NCBI RefSeq assembly: GCF_947492365.1
Contig: NZ_CANLMB010000001.1
Coordinates: 248,001 to 312,000 of the forward strand
Origin: an uncultured Erythrobacter sp.
GTDB lineage: Bacteria > Pseudomonadota > Alphaproteobacteria > Sphingomonadales > Sphingomonadaceae
Direction of reading: 5' to 3'
DNA length: 64,000 bases
The notes beneath the pieces were generated by a model that ran no database searches, was not told where the DNA came from, and saw only the letters and a program-made list of their open reading frames with translations. The position numbers and the translations under genes are program-made. Below, in pieces: positions 18,945 through 28,225 of the stretch; position 1 is the stretch's first letter, and every line of letters starts with the position of its first letter.

Positions 18945-20023
18945 TCTACCTAGACTACCAAGCCACCACGCCGCTTGCGCCCGAGGCGCGCGATGCGATG
19001 CTCAAATGGCTCGACGGGCCGGATGGGGCGGGCTTTGGCAATCCGCATTCGCCGCATCGGATGGGGCGGCAGGCGGCGGCTGCAATCGAGGCGGCGCGCG
19101 ACAAGGTGGCGGCGCTTTTCCCTCCCGGCGGTCAGGTGATCTTCACCGGCGGCGCGACCGAAGCGCTCAACCTCGCGATCCGCGGTTCGGCCGGGGATGG
19201 CGCGGTGGCGTTCTCCGCGATCGAGCATTCCGCAGTCGCCGATACGGCCAAGGCTGCGGGCGCGCATGAAGTGCTAAGCGTAGGCGAAGACGGGCTGTGC
19301 GATCCCGCGCAGAACCTGCCGCAAGACGCGCGGATGATCGCGGTGATGCAGGTCAATAACGAAATCGGCGTGATCCAGTCCGTGAGCGACTGGCACCGCC
19401 GCGCCAAGGAGGCCGGCGTGCTATTCCTGGTCGATGCGGTGCAGGCCTATGGCAAAATGCCGGTCGCGCAGGCCGACCTGATCGCAGTCTCGGCGCACAA
19501 GTTTCACGGTCCCAAAGGGATCGGCGCCTTGTGGGTGCGCGACGGGGTTGCACTCACCGAGCAGCAAACAGGCGGCGGGCAGGAGGCTGGGCTGCGCTCC
19601 GGCACGCTCTCGCCCGCACTGATCGCCGGTTTCGGAGCCGCCGCCGCGCTCGCGCAGGAGCGGATGGAAGCGGACGCCGCACACACCGAGCAACTTTGGA
19701 CCCGCGCGCGTGATTTGTTCGCCGGGTGGGAGCTGAATGGCAGCGAAAGCGCACGCTGGCACGGCAACCTCAACATCCGCAGGGACGGCCTCGATGTCGC
19801 TAGGCTGATGTCGGATGTGCGCGGTGTCATGTTTTCCGCCGGAAGCGCCTGCGCCAGCGGTTCTGGCAAGCCCAGCAAGGTGCTGAAAGCCATCGGGCTG
19901 ACCGACGCTCAGGCCAAAAGCTCGATCCGGCTCGGCTTCGGGCGCTACACCACGCTTGACGATCTGGAGGCCGCCGCCAAAGCGATCAACGCGGCGGTTA
20001 AGGAGCAGGACGCATGGATATGA
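18941..20023 (+). CDS. Cysteine desulfurase, second of tandem pair
   Basis: The 360-residue PLP enzyme is an IscS/NifS-type desulfurase. Motifs are IYLDYQATTPLAPEA, VNNEIGVIQ, SAHKFHGPKGIGALWVR (PLP lysine), RSGTLSPALIAGFGAA and SAGSACASGSGKPSKVL (sulfur-accepting Cys). The ATG at 18941 overlaps the previous stop as ATGA, and the next gene starts one base after its stop. Tight coupling suggests equal amounts of two related subunits. No iscU, iscA, hscBA or suf gene is in the window. Confidence 0.93.
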   Translation: MIYLDYQATTPLAPEARDAMLKWLDGPDGAGFGNPHSPHRMGRQAAAAIEAARDKVAALFPPGGQVIFTGGATEALNLAIRGSAGDGAVAFSAIEHSAVADTAKAAGAHEVLSVGEDGLCDPAQNLPQDARMIAVMQVNNEIGVIQSVSDWHRRAKEAGVLFLVDAVQAYGKMPVAQADLIAVSAHKFHGPKGIGALWVRDGVALTEQQTGGGQEAGLRSGTLSPALIAGFGAAAALAQERMEADAAHTEQLWTRARDLFAGWELNGSESARWHGNLNIRRDGLDVARLMSDVRGVMFSAGSACASGSGKPSKVLKAIGLTDAQAKSSIRLGFGRYTTLDDLEAAAKAINAAVKEQDAWI

Positions 20024-20024
20024 C

Positions 20025-20363
20025 ATGGGCGGGCTAAAAATCACATTCATCGACCCGCGCGGTAATCCGGTTGTCTGCGAGGCCGAAGCGGGCGACAATC
20101 TGCTAAAGGTCGGACAGGCTGCGGGCCTTCCACTCGAAGGGACGTGCGAGGGCCAGATGGCATGCTCGACCTGCCACGTGGTCGTCGCGGCGGAATGGTT
20201 CGACAAGCTCACCGAGGCTTCCGAAGAGGAGGAGGACATGCTCGATTTCGCAGCCGGAGCGCGCCGCACCAGCCGCCTGTCGTGCCAGATCGACCTCACG
20301 CGGGAGCTTGACGGATTGACCGTTAGCGTGCCTGCGACGAGCAACGATGCGCGAAAGATGTAA
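20025..20363 (+). CDS. fdx: 2Fe-2S ferredoxin, adrenodoxin/ISC type
   Basis: This electron carrier has the adrenodoxin-type cysteine pattern: Cys41, Cys47, Cys50 and Cys87, in CEGQMACSTC and RLSCQI. The EEEEDMLDFA acidic helix is typical of partners of reductases and cysteine desulfurases. Length is 112 residues. It directly follows the two desulfurases (one-base gap), so it probably supplies electrons for cluster assembly. The gene may continue into the sodium channel gene 21 bases downstream, in which case the four genes are one transcript. Confidence 0.93.
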   Translation: MGGLKITFIDPRGNPVVCEAEAGDNLLKVGQAAGLPLEGTCEGQMACSTCHVVVAAEWFDKLTEASEEEEDMLDFAAGARRTSRLSCQIDLTRELDGLTVSVPATSNDARKM

Positions 20364-20384
20364 GAGCAGGAATTTCAAGGGGTC

Positions 20385-21164
20385 ATGACTTTGCGAGAAC
20401 GCGCAACAGCGCTGGTCGAATCTGCTGGATTCGAACGTTTCATCATCACTATCATCGTCATCAACGCGATCGGGCTGGGTCTGGAGACCTCGCCTGCGGT
20501 TATGGGCGTCGCGGGCAGCGTCATATCGTGGCTCGACACAATCGCGCTATCGATTTTCGTGGTCGAACTGGCACTCAAATTCTTTGTCTACCGCCTCGCC
20601 TTCTTCAAGAATGGCTGGAACATCTTCGACCTTGCGATTGTGAGCGCGGCATTGATGCCTGCGGGCGATCAATTCTCGGTCTTGCGCGCGTTGCGGATCC
20701 TGCGGGCGCTCAGGCTGATTTCGGTCGTGCCGAGCATGCGCAAGGTGATCGTCGGCCTGTTCAGAGCGATCCCGAGCATTGGCACGGTTATCGTGATGCT
20801 GCTGCTGCTGTTCTATATCAGCGCGGTGATGGCGACCAATCTGTTCGGCGCATCCTTCCCCGAGTGGTTCGGGAGCATCGGTGCCTCGCTCTATTCGCTG
20901 TTCCAGATCATGACGCTGGAAAGCTGGAGCATGGGTATCGTGCGCCCGGTGATGGAAGAGTTCCCCTATGCCTGGGCATTTTTCGTGCCGTTCATCCTGC
21001 TCACCAGCTTCATCGTACTGAACCTCTTCATCGGTGTGATCGTCAACGCCATGGCCGAGGCGACGGGTGAGGAGGCACATAGCGAGCGCGAGGAGATTTT
21101 GGAGCAGTTACGGATGCTAAGGAGCGACGTTGCAGCTTTGCGAATAGAGCGCGATAAGGGCTGA
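20385..21164 (+). CDS. Bacterial voltage-gated sodium channel (NaChBac family)
   Basis: The 259-residue protein forms a homotetrameric channel in the inner membrane. It has S1-S4 voltage-sensing segments; S4 carries arginines every third residue (Arg101, 104, 107, 110). A pore domain follows with the selectivity-filter motif TLESWS (residues 177-182), the sodium-selective signature. The cytoplasmic tail (about 225-259) is a predicted four-helix coiled coil. Such channels occur in marine and alkaliphilic bacteria and are linked to Na+ homeostasis or motility. The start ATG sits 21 bases after the ferredoxin stop. Confidence 0.93.
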   Translation: MTLRERATALVESAGFERFIITIIVINAIGLGLETSPAVMGVAGSVISWLDTIALSIFVVELALKFFVYRLAFFKNGWNIFDLAIVSAALMPAGDQFSVLRALRILRALRLISVVPSMRKVIVGLFRAIPSIGTVIVMLLLLFYISAVMATNLFGASFPEWFGSIGASLYSLFQIMTLESWSMGIVRPVMEEFPYAWAFFVPFILLTSFIVLNLFIGVIVNAMAEATGEEAHSEREEILEQLRMLRSDVAALRIERDKG

Positions 21165-21203
21165 GATACGCGGCCCGCCGTTCGTCCCAAGGAGAGAGAT
21201 TGC

Positions 21204-22271
21204 ATGAAGCGGATTCTACTGAACCTCTTGCTGGTTCTGATCGTTGCAGGCTCAGCCTATGTCTTCTATCTCACGCGCGATGGATCGTCCGTTACCCCAG
21301 AAGGCAGCGGAACCGTGTCCACCGCTGGAGGCGAGTTTGAAGGATTCACACTTCCAGACTACGCCGCAGCAGCGCTCACTGACGATTACAAAAGTTACTT
21401 TGTGGAGGTGGAACCGGGTGTCAAAATCCATGTCCTCGAAGTAGGCGAGGGCTATCCAGTCTATCTCCAGCACGGTAATCCGACCAACGGCATGCTCTAC
21501 CGCAAGGTCGCCGCTGGACTCCCGCACGACCAGTTCCGCCTGATCATGCCGACCATGGTCGGGTTGGGCTTTTCAACTAAGGTGCCCGCAAGCGAGCACA
21601 CACTTGAAAATCATATCCGTTGGATGACGAATGCGCTCGATCAAATTGGGGTCGCGCAGGTGATCTATGTCGGACAGGATTGGGGTGGCCCGGTTGGTAT
21701 GGGAGTTATGGCACGTTCGCCTGACCTTTTGCAGGGCGTTGTGGCGATGAACACTGGCTTCACTGCGCCCAAAGAAGAGCGCTCACTTTCAGCCGCGCAC
21801 GATACCGTCAGCACTCCGATTGTCGGAGAATTGATGCTCGAAGGGATCGGATCGATTTGGAGCAACCTCGCCAGTGTGCAGGGTGATCCCGCCTCAATGC
21901 CGAAGGACGTGATCGACCTCTATTCGCTGCCCGTGGAAGACAGTGGAAATGCAAAAGCTCCGCTCGCTTTGATGCGAATGGTGCCCAATGGCCCGGACCA
22001 TCCGAGTTCTGATCAAATGCGCGAAATCGAAGCCTATGTTGCAACGCTTGATGTGCCGGCCGCACTGGTTTGGGGGATGAATGACCCGATCCTTGCTCAA
22101 GGATTGGACTCAATGCGTGCGCAATTCCCTGAAGCATCGGTCATTGAAACCGAGGCAGGGCATTTCCTTCAGGAAGAGGTGCCTGCAGAGATCGCTGCTG
22201 CCATTATCGCGGTGCATGCCCGGATTGATACAAAAGAAGGGAACGATGCAGGCGCAGAACCCGTAGAATAG
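21204..22271 (+). CDS. Membrane-anchored haloalkane-dehalogenase-like alpha/beta hydrolase
   Basis: The 355-residue protein starts with one membrane segment or uncleaved signal (residues 4-22). The hydrolase core has the dehalogenase-type oxyanion motif HGNPT (Asn92) and the nucleophile motif GQDWGGPVG (Asp159, with Trp160 as halide-binding candidate). A late Asp lies in WGMNDPIL and the base His in EAGHFLQEE. An Asp nucleophile followed by Trp is the haloalkane dehalogenase pattern and not the esterase one. The anchor is unusual for soluble dehalogenases. Activity on halocarbons is inferred and untested. Confidence 0.82.
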   Translation: MKRILLNLLLVLIVAGSAYVFYLTRDGSSVTPEGSGTVSTAGGEFEGFTLPDYAAAALTDDYKSYFVEVEPGVKIHVLEVGEGYPVYLQHGNPTNGMLYRKVAAGLPHDQFRLIMPTMVGLGFSTKVPASEHTLENHIRWMTNALDQIGVAQVIYVGQDWGGPVGMGVMARSPDLLQGVVAMNTGFTAPKEERSLSAAHDTVSTPIVGELMLEGIGSIWSNLASVQGDPASMPKDVIDLYSLPVEDSGNAKAPLALMRMVPNGPDHPSSDQMREIEAYVATLDVPAALVWGMNDPILAQGLDSMRAQFPEASVIETEAGHFLQEEVPAEIAAAIIAVHARIDTKEGNDAGAEPVE

Positions 22272-22330
22272 CATTTTTCCCTGTGGAAACGCCTCTCCCT
22301 CAGCGTCGCGCGCATTGCTAAGCGGGAGGC

Positions 22331-24622
22331 ATGTCCGATCCGACCACCAAAGATGATTCTGATCCGTTCGACGCGATTGTCGATGCGCCTTTCGATGCCG
22401 CTCTGTCTGAGCGTTATCTGGTCTATGCGCTTTCTACGATTACTGCGCGCTCGCTGCCTGATCTTCGCGACGGGTTGAAGCCGGTTCACCGGCGGCTGCT
22501 GTGGACCATGCGGCAGTTGAAGCTGTCGCCCGACAGCACCTTCAAGAAAAGCGCCCGCGTCGTCGGCGAAGTGATCGGTAAGTACCACCCGCATGGCGAC
22601 ACCGCCGCTTACGATGCCATGGTCCGCCTCGCGCAGGACTTCTCGCTGCGCTATCCGCTGGTCGAGGGGCAGGGCAATTTCGGCAATGTCGATGGCGATA
22701 ACGCCGCCGCCTATCGCTACACCGAAGCGCGGCTGACCAAGACCGCGATCCAGCTGATGGAAGGGCTGGATGCGGGCACGGTCGACTTCATCCCGACCTA
22801 TAATGGCGAGGAGGAAGAGCCCGAACTGATGCCCGGATTGTTCCCCAATCTGCTGGGCAACGGGGCGAGCGGGATCGCGGTGGGCATGGCGACCAACATT
22901 CCCTCGCACAATGTCGCCGAAGTGATCGATGCGACCTTGGAGCTGATCGACAATCCGCATGTCGAGCATGAGCGCCTGATGGAACTGATGCAGGGGCCGG
23001 ACTTTGCCACTGGCGGCCAGTTGGTGGACAGCGCCGAAGTGATTTCGGAGGCCTATCGCACCGGTCGCGGCAGCTTCCGTCTGCGCGGTGTCTTCCATGC
23101 GCCCGAGGCGGAGAAGGCCGAAGATCAGGCGCTTGGTATCGAACGGCTCGGCGGCGGGCAGTGGCAGCTGGTGATCTCGGAAATTCCCTATCAGGTCGCC
23201 AAAGGCAAACTGATCGAGCAGATCGCGCAGGCGATTGCCGACAAGAAGCTGCCCATCCTGGAGGATGTGCGCGACGAAAGCGATGAGACCATGCGCATCG
23301 TGCTGGTCCCGCGCAGCCGCAATGTCGATCCGGAGCTGCTGAAAGAGAGCATCTTCAAGCTCACCGATATGGAAACGCGTTTCGGGCTGAACATGAACGT
23401 GCTCGACGCGACCCGGACCCCGATGGTGATGGGGATCAAGGAATTGCTGGGCCACTGGACTGCGGCGCAGATCGAGATCCTGCAGCGCCGCACCCAATAC
23501 CGGCTCGACCAGATCGCGCGGCGGCTGGAGCTGGTCGAGGGTTACATCCTCGCGTTCCTCAATCTCGACCGCGTTATCGAGATCATCCGCTACGAAGACG
23601 AACCCAAGGCCGTGATGATGGCCGAGTTTGGCCTGACCGAACGCCAGACCGAAGCGATCCTCAACATGCGCCTGCGTAGCTTGCGCAAGCTGGAGGAGAT
23701 GCAGCTGCGTCAGGAAAAGGACGAATTGCTGGCGGAAAAGGACGATCTTGAAAAGCTGCTTGATTCTCCCGCCCGGCAGCGCACCCGGCTTAAGAAAGAC
23801 CTGCGCACTTTGCGCAAGGATTACGCCGAAGACACCAAGATCGGCGCGCGCCGCACGCGGATTGAGGAGGCGGCTCCGGCAGTTGAATTCTCGATGGATG
23901 CGATGATCGAGAAAGAGCCGGTGACGGTGATCCTCAGCCAGAAGGGCTGGATCCGCGCGGCAAAGGGCCATGTCGATCTGGCGCAGGAGTTCAAATATAA
24001 GGAGGGCGATGCGCTCGCCTTCATCCTCCACGCGCAGACCACCGACAAGCTGCTGATCGCAGGCTCGGACGGCCGCTTTTACACGCTTGGGTGCGACAAA
24101 TTGCCGGGCGCGCGCGGCTTTGGCGAGCCGGTGCGCACGATGATCGACCTCGAAACCGAGGCGTCGATTGTGATGATGCTGGTGCACGGACCGGGCGGCA
24201 AGCTGCTGCTCGCATCTTCCATCGGCAAAGGTTTCATCGCTGAGACCGCCGAACTGATCGCGGAAACGCGCAAAGGGCGTCAGGTGGTGAACCTCAAGGG
24301 CGATGCAAAGCTGCGGGTGATCCGCGAAGTCCCCGAAGGTCATGACCACGTCGCGGCGGTGGGCGAGAACCGCAAGCTGATCGTCTTCAATCTCGAAGAA
24401 ATGCCGGTGATGACGCGCGGGCAGGGTGTGATGCTGCAACGTTATCGCGACGGCGGTTTGAGCGACGCGACGACCTTCACGCTTGCCGATGGCCTTAGCT
24501 GGCAGATGGGCGGATCAGGCGAACGCACTCGCACCGAAAGCGAGATCTGGCAATGGAAGGTCGCGCGCGGAGCGGCGGGCAGGCTTCCGCCGCAGGGGTT
24601 CCCTAAAAACAACCGTTTTTAG
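22331..24622 (+). CDS. parC: DNA topoisomerase IV subunit A
   Basis: ParC with ParE decatenates sister chromosomes. The 763-residue protein starts with the conserved [20 protein letters not shown] segment. It has the quinolone-resistance region [18 protein letters not shown] and the catalytic Tyr in the [10 protein letters not shown] region. The C-terminal domain is short and shows propeller repeats of the ParC type ([16 protein letters not shown]). The pattern fits ParC better than GyrA because no GyrA box is seen. The gene has its own ATG at 22331 after a 59-base gap. Confidence 0.93.
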   Translation: MSDPTTKDDSDPFDAIVDAPFDAALSERYLVYALSTITARSLPDLRDGLKPVHRRLLWTMRQLKLSPDSTFKKSARVVGEVIGKYHPHGDTAAYDAMVRLAQDFSLRYPLVEGQGNFGNVDGDNAAAYRYTEARLTKTAIQLMEGLDAGTVDFIPTYNGEEEEPELMPGLFPNLLGNGASGIAVGMATNIPSHNVAEVIDATLELIDNPHVEHERLMELMQGPDFATGGQLVDSAEVISEAYRTGRGSFRLRGVFHAPEAEKAEDQALGIERLGGGQWQLVISEIPYQVAKGKLIEQIAQAIADKKLPILEDVRDESDETMRIVLVPRSRNVDPELLKESIFKLTDMETRFGLNMNVLDATRTPMVMGIKELLGHWTAAQIEILQRRTQYRLDQIARRLELVEGYILAFLNLDRVIEIIRYEDEPKAVMMAEFGLTERQTEAILNMRLRSLRKLEEMQLRQEKDELLAEKDDLEKLLDSPARQRTRLKKDLRTLRKDYAEDTKIGARRTRIEEAAPAVEFSMDAMIEKEPVTVILSQKGWIRAAKGHVDLAQEFKYKEGDALAFILHAQTTDKLLIAGSDGRFYTLGCDKLPGARGFGEPVRTMIDLETEASIVMMLVHGPGGKLLLASSIGKGFIAETAELIAETRKGRQVVNLKGDAKLRVIREVPEGHDHVAAVGENRKLIVFNLEEMPVMTRGQGVMLQRYRDGGLSDATTFTLADGLSWQMGGSGERTRTESEIWQWKVARGAAGRLPPQGFPKNNRF

Positions 24623-24659
24623 GGTTGTTTGCGTTTTTTGTTTGCGCCCTCAGACGCCG

Positions 24660-24849
24660 GGCGCGACGCGTCCGCGTCGCTTGGCTTTCCTCGCATAAGC
24701 TCGGGCGGCCGGTCGGCCTTGCGACGCCTGCGGCGTCGAGCCATTCCAAGCCATCCCCATGGTCACGGCAGTCATAGGCCGACTGGCCGCCCGCAGCGGG
24801 CGCAGCTTTGCTGCGCGTCTAGCGAGGATGCTCCCACGGAGGTGGGAGC
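24660..24849. repeat. Structured intergenic repeat, copy B, with additional hairpins
   Basis: This 318-base gap (24623-24940) after parC has no gene. Read on the minus strand from 24849 it repeats copy A: GCTCCCAC/GTGGGAGC (identical), tcctcgct, then GCGCAGC/GCTGCGC (24800-24816), cgctgcgggcgg and CGACGCC/GGCGTCG (24722-24738). Outer parts are rich in GCGTCC/GGACGC palindromes. Confidence 0.7.
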
Positions 24850-24866
24850 TTAACCCCAAAGAATCA

Positions 24867-24901
24867 CAAAACCGCGGCCACCATCCCCGGTGACCGCGGT
24901 C
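24867..24901 (-). terminator. Intrinsic terminator of the secreted unknown protein gene
   Basis: On the minus strand ACCGCGGTCACC pairs with GGTGGCCGCGGT (one offset) around a GGGGAT loop and is followed by TTTTG, about 40 bases after the stop at 24941. Confidence 0.7.
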
Positions 24902-24940
24902 TCGTTCAGGTCCCGTCGGACCCTTGCGATTGCTCTTAAC

Positions 24941-25537
24941 TTACTCGCTGGCGCCAGCGGCAGCTTCACCTTCTTCGGCGGCGGCCATTTCGGCTTCCTT
25001 CGCAGCGGCCTGTGCCGGGGTGAGGATTTCCGCACCTTCGGGCACTGCCACTGTGTTGGCAGCTAGCTGCTCAGCCGAATAGAGCGCCATCAGCCGGCCA
25101 CTCGGATCGACAGTGAAGGATTCGCGCGTGAGAGTGATAATGCCAGCTTCGCTCTGCACGATCGCAGTGTCGGCATCGTCGATAGTGTAGACAGTGCCAG
25201 CGGGCATGCCGTCGGCGCTAACAACCGCAGCGCCTTCAACCAGAGCCGCATCGCGTGCCTGGTTCGCAGCAGCAACCTGTGCGTCCATCATGCCGTCGAT
25301 CTGGGCTTTGGTTGCGTTGACCGTCCAGTTGCCTTCACGCTCTGCAAGCAGGTTTGCGGGCAGCGGGGCGCTGTGCTTGCCGGTGTCGACAGTGACAACG
25401 CCGCCTTCGTTGGCAGCTACTGTGCCGATCGGCGCATCATCATTGCCATAAACGGTCGCGCCAACGTCCTGCGCGTTGGCTGCGATAGGGGTGGCTGCGA
25501 TAGCGGTGGCAAGAACGGCCAGCTTTGCAAACTTCAT
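24941..25537 (-). CDS. Secreted protein of unknown function with PRC-barrel-like repeat
   Basis: The 198-residue product has a clear signal peptide (MKFAKLAVLATAIAATPIAANA). Two similar units follow: GATVYGNDDAPIGTVAANEGGVVTV and, about 85 residues later, a second unit with VSADGMPAGTVYTIDDADTAIV. Both resemble PRC-barrel-type beta modules. The C-terminal tail is Ala/Glu rich. GGAG precedes the ATG at 25537. It is probably periplasmic. It is next to cca but separated by 238 bases, so it is a separate transcript. No family was recognised with certainty. Confidence 0.75.
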   Translation of the reverse strand: MKFAKLAVLATAIAATPIAANAQDVGATVYGNDDAPIGTVAANEGGVVTVDTGKHSAPLPANLLAEREGNWTVNATKAQIDGMMDAQVAAANQARDAALVEGAAVVSADGMPAGTVYTIDDADTAIVQSEAGIITLTRESFTVDPSGRLMALYSAEQLAANTVAVPEGAEILTPAQAAAKEAEMAAAEEGEAAAGASE

Positions 25538-25645
25538 GATACTCAACTCTCCAGTAATTCAAATTCGTCATTCGGCCGCCGAGTAAAGGGGGGCAGCGCG
25601 CGAAGCGTCGACGCTAGACCGCATTGGCCGCACCAACAGCGATGG

Positions 25646-25679
25646 AAAACGCGCGGAGCCAGATTTGGCTCAACCGCGC
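25646..25679 (-). terminator. Likely intrinsic terminator of cca
   Basis: On the minus strand CGCGCGG-TTG-AGCCA pairs with TGGCT-CCGCGC, with a TTG bulge, and is followed by GTTTTCC. It lies about 100 bases after the cca stop. A second palindrome, CATAGGCC/GGCCTATG, sits between the two. Confidence 0.5.
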
Positions 25680-25775
25680 GGGCGGTTCCCTAACGGGACA
25701 TAGGCCATCTGACAAGTCGGCGGCCTATGAGCAGGGGTTATACATGCGCGGCTGAAGCTCGCCTTAACGTAAGCG

Positions 25776-26978
25776 TCAAGCGTTTCCGAGTTCTTCATTG
25801 AGCAGGGTGTCGACCCGTGCCGCATCGGGGAACCCCTCATCAACCCAGCGCTTCTCGACAGCCTGCAAGATGCGTGCAACCTGCGGACCGGCAGCGACGC
25901 CGCGCGCAACGATCGCGCCGCCTTTGAGCGGGAAGGTGGGGGGCTGCCAACTTGCCAAGGCGCGTGCGTCTTTGTCTTCCAGCAGCAGCCGGTCGATGGC
26001 AAAATCGGGGCTGATCCGATAGGCGAGCCCCTCGATATTCGTATCAGTGCCCGCGCCGCGCTCAGCCGCCGAAACCAGCCTTGCGCGCTGGGCCCGCGAC
26101 AGTCGCAGGCGGGCGGAGATGCTTTCGGCAATGTCGGGCGAGGGGGGCAGGAGCGCGGCGAGGCGGCGCAACGCTTCGGGGGCAAATCCCTGCGCACGCT
26201 CGGCTGCGATCAACCGCGCCAAAGCCTCAACATGGACCTTGCACGCCTCAGGCAGAATGACGCCGAGCACACCGCGCTCGCGCATCCGCGAAACAGTTGC
26301 GTGCGGGTCGGTCAGGCCAAGCAGGTTGAGCAATTCGCTCGCAATCCGCTCGCGGCTGAGGCCTTTGAGTGTCTCAGCAAGGTCCGCGCAGGCTTCTTCG
26401 GCATCGTGGTCGAGCTCTGAGCCAAAGCGAGCCTGGAAGCGGTAATAGCGCAGGATCCGCAAGTGATCCTCTGCAATGCGCGCGCGGGCATCGCCGATAA
26501 AGCGCACGCGGCGCGCGGCCAGATCGGCCTGACCACCGAAATAGTCAGAAATCTCGAGCGTCTCGGGGTGGGCGTAGAGCGCGTTGATCGTGAAATCGCG
26601 CCGTGCAGCATCTTCGCGCCATTCGGTTGCGAAGCTTACGGTCGCGCGCCGACCATCGGTCGAAACGTCGTGGCGCAGGGTCGTGATTTCGACCGGCCCG
26701 CCTTCGGTCAGGGCGGTCACTGTTCCGTGGTCGATCCCTGTAGGCACGGTGCGAATGCCCGCCTTGGCACACAGGTCGATCACAATGTCGGGCGTATGCG
26801 TGGTTGCACAATCGACGTCGCGCACGGGGTGATCCAGCAAAGTGTCGCGCACCGCACCGCCGACCCAGCGGATATGCTCCGCGCCCAACGCAGCGGTCAG
26901 CGCGCGCATTCCTTCGCGGCGGGGCCAGTCGGCAGAGGCAAGTGCGTTATTCACGAGCGATGCGCTAATAGAAAACAC
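25776..26978 (-). CDS. cca: CCA tRNA nucleotidyltransferase
   Basis: This enzyme adds or repairs the CCA end of tRNA (poly(A) polymerase family). The 400-residue protein has VGGAVRDTLLDHPVRDVDCAT with the catalytic acidic pair, a DGR-type RRATVSF stretch, RRDFTINALY and the ERIA helix (EDHLRILRYYRFQARF, then KGLSRERIASELLNLL). The start is a GTG at 26978. It lies 15 bases after the Nudix stop on the same strand, and in turn follows the DUF1285 gene, so the three form one operon. A class II fold is expected. Confidence 0.93.
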   Translation of the reverse strand: MFSISASLVNNALASADWPRREGMRALTAALGAEHIRWVGGAVRDTLLDHPVRDVDCATTHTPDIVIDLCAKAGIRTVPTGIDHGTVTALTEGGPVEITTLRHDVSTDGRRATVSFATEWREDAARRDFTINALYAHPETLEISDYFGGQADLAARRVRFIGDARARIAEDHLRILRYYRFQARFGSELDHDAEEACADLAETLKGLSRERIASELLNLLGLTDPHATVSRMRERGVLGVILPEACKVHVEALARLIAAERAQGFAPEALRRLAALLPPSPDIAESISARLRLSRAQRARLVSAAERGAGTDTNIEGLAYRISPDFAIDRLLLEDKDARALASWQPPTFPLKGGAIVARGVAAGPQVARILQAVEKRWVDEGFPDAARVDTLLNEELGNA

Positions 26979-26993
26979 CTGCCTCGGGCAAGG

Positions 26994-27611
26994 TCAGGCC
27001 GAACGGAAATGGGCGTTAAGTTCAGTGAGCGGCATGCGCTTGGCGAGATTGGCGATGATCGCGGCGGTTACGCCCCATATGCGAAACCCCTCGTAATCCA
27101 TCTCCAGATAGCGCCGCATCGCGCCGCGCCAGAACACTTCATTGCTGGTCCAGCTTTCAGAATCGAGCAGCAGCGCAAGCGGGACTTCGAACCAAGCTTC
27201 GACTTCGGAAGGGCTGGGGATGAGGTCGAGATCAGGTGGCACCACGCCCAGGACGGGTGTGACAGCAAAGCCTGTGCCGGTCCGGTAGAGGTCGCTGGTG
27301 CCGATCACGCGCACTGCCTCGCGCGGCAGGCTGAGTTCCTCTTCCGCCTCGCGCAGCGCCGCAGCTGTGGCATCTTCGCCCGCGTCGATCTTGCCGCCGG
27401 GAAAGGCGACTTGGCCAGGGTGATCGCGCATGTCGCGCGGGCGCTGGGTGAGGATCACGCCGGGTTCGGGCCTGTCGGTGACGGCGATCAGCACGGCGGC
27501 TGGGGTTGCCTGCTCGGTGCGGGCGAAATGCCCGTCATCGAGCAGGTCAGTGACCTCGCGCCTGTGCCCCGCTTCGAAGGCGGCGCTTAGATGATCGAAG
27601 AGCGCGCTCAT
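26994..27611 (-). CDS. Nudix hydrolase, CoA pyrophosphatase (NudL-like)
   Basis: The 205-residue protein has the full Nudix box GGKIDAGEDATAAALREAEEEL. The preceding VAFPGG is typical of the CoA/acyl-CoA pyrophosphatase subgroup. The upstream sequence LTQRPRDMRDHPGQ is also typical. It hydrolyses the pyrophosphate of coenzyme A or related nucleotides. It overlaps the DUF1285 gene by four bases (27608-27611), so translation is probably coupled. An exact substrate needs an assay. Confidence 0.9.
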   Translation of the reverse strand: MSALFDHLSAAFEAGHRREVTDLLDDGHFARTEQATPAAVLIAVTDRPEPGVILTQRPRDMRDHPGQVAFPGGKIDAGEDATAAALREAEEELSLPREAVRVIGTSDLYRTGTGFAVTPVLGVVPPDLDLIPSPSEVEAWFEVPLALLLDSESWTSNEVFWRGAMRRYLEMDYEGFRIWGVTAAIIANLAKRMPLTELNAHFRSA

Positions 27612-28168
27612 CCCTGTTCGTCTGGAAGCAGCGAGAAGGTTTGACCCTGACTGGTAACGCGCCAGTCTTCACCGCCGTTTGAAAGCGCGATTTCAGCCAG
27701 CTGCGCATAGGTTGATCGGTTGAGCCGCGCCTCTAGCCCGCGCCGCACATGCAGGTAGATCGCCGGCGTATCCAGATCGCCCGCCACGCGCAGAGCGTGG
27801 TCAGGGCCTGCAAAGAGCAGCTCATCGCTGTCCAAGCGGAAGGCGAGATCGCCGTCCTTCTCCACGCAATCGACCGCGATGAAGGCGGCGTCTTCAACGG
27901 TGATTGCGAGCTTTTCGAACGGGGTGACGAGCCAGTGCGCGCCTGCTTCGTCGCGGGTCAAAAGGCCCGAAAAGGCCCGCACCATGGCCGGACGGCGGAT
28001 CGGGTCGCCTTCGTGAAACCATGTGCCATCGGCGGCGATGCGCATATGGCTCTCGCCCACGGTTTCAGGCGCCCAGCCTTCGACCGGCGGCAGTTTGCGC
28101 TGCGCGACCTGCTCGGCAATCTGCGCGAGCGTGAGTTCGGCGAGGTAGGGTGGCGGTTCGTAAGGCAT
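27608..28168 (-). CDS. DUF1285 family protein
   Basis: The 186-residue protein has the DUF1285 core: SHMRIAADGTWFHEGDPIRR, VRAFSGLLTRDEAGAHWLVTP and IAVDCVEKDG (each shorter than the full conserved run). No signal peptide or membrane segment is seen. The family is conserved in alphaproteobacteria, usually beside Nudix and CCA-adding genes as here, but its role is unknown. A link with tRNA or CoA metabolism is inferred from position only. Confidence 0.85.
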   Translation of the reverse strand: MPYEPPPYLAELTLAQIAEQVAQRKLPPVEGWAPETVGESHMRIAADGTWFHEGDPIRRPAMVRAFSGLLTRDEAGAHWLVTPFEKLAITVEDAAFIAVDCVEKDGDLAFRLDSDELLFAGPDHALRVAGDLDTPAIYLHVRRGLEARLNRSTYAQLAEIALSNGGEDWRVTSQGQTFSLLPDEQG

Positions 28169-28225
28169 TGGCGATACGCGTTGGCAGAACGCGGGAGCTT
28201 GGGGAAGGGGGCTATTCGCTGCGCG

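Noticed and set aside
22169..24439. Long minus-strand open frame across parC
   Set aside because: It mirrors parC codon for codon and has low-complexity His/Arg-rich composition typical of antisense frames.
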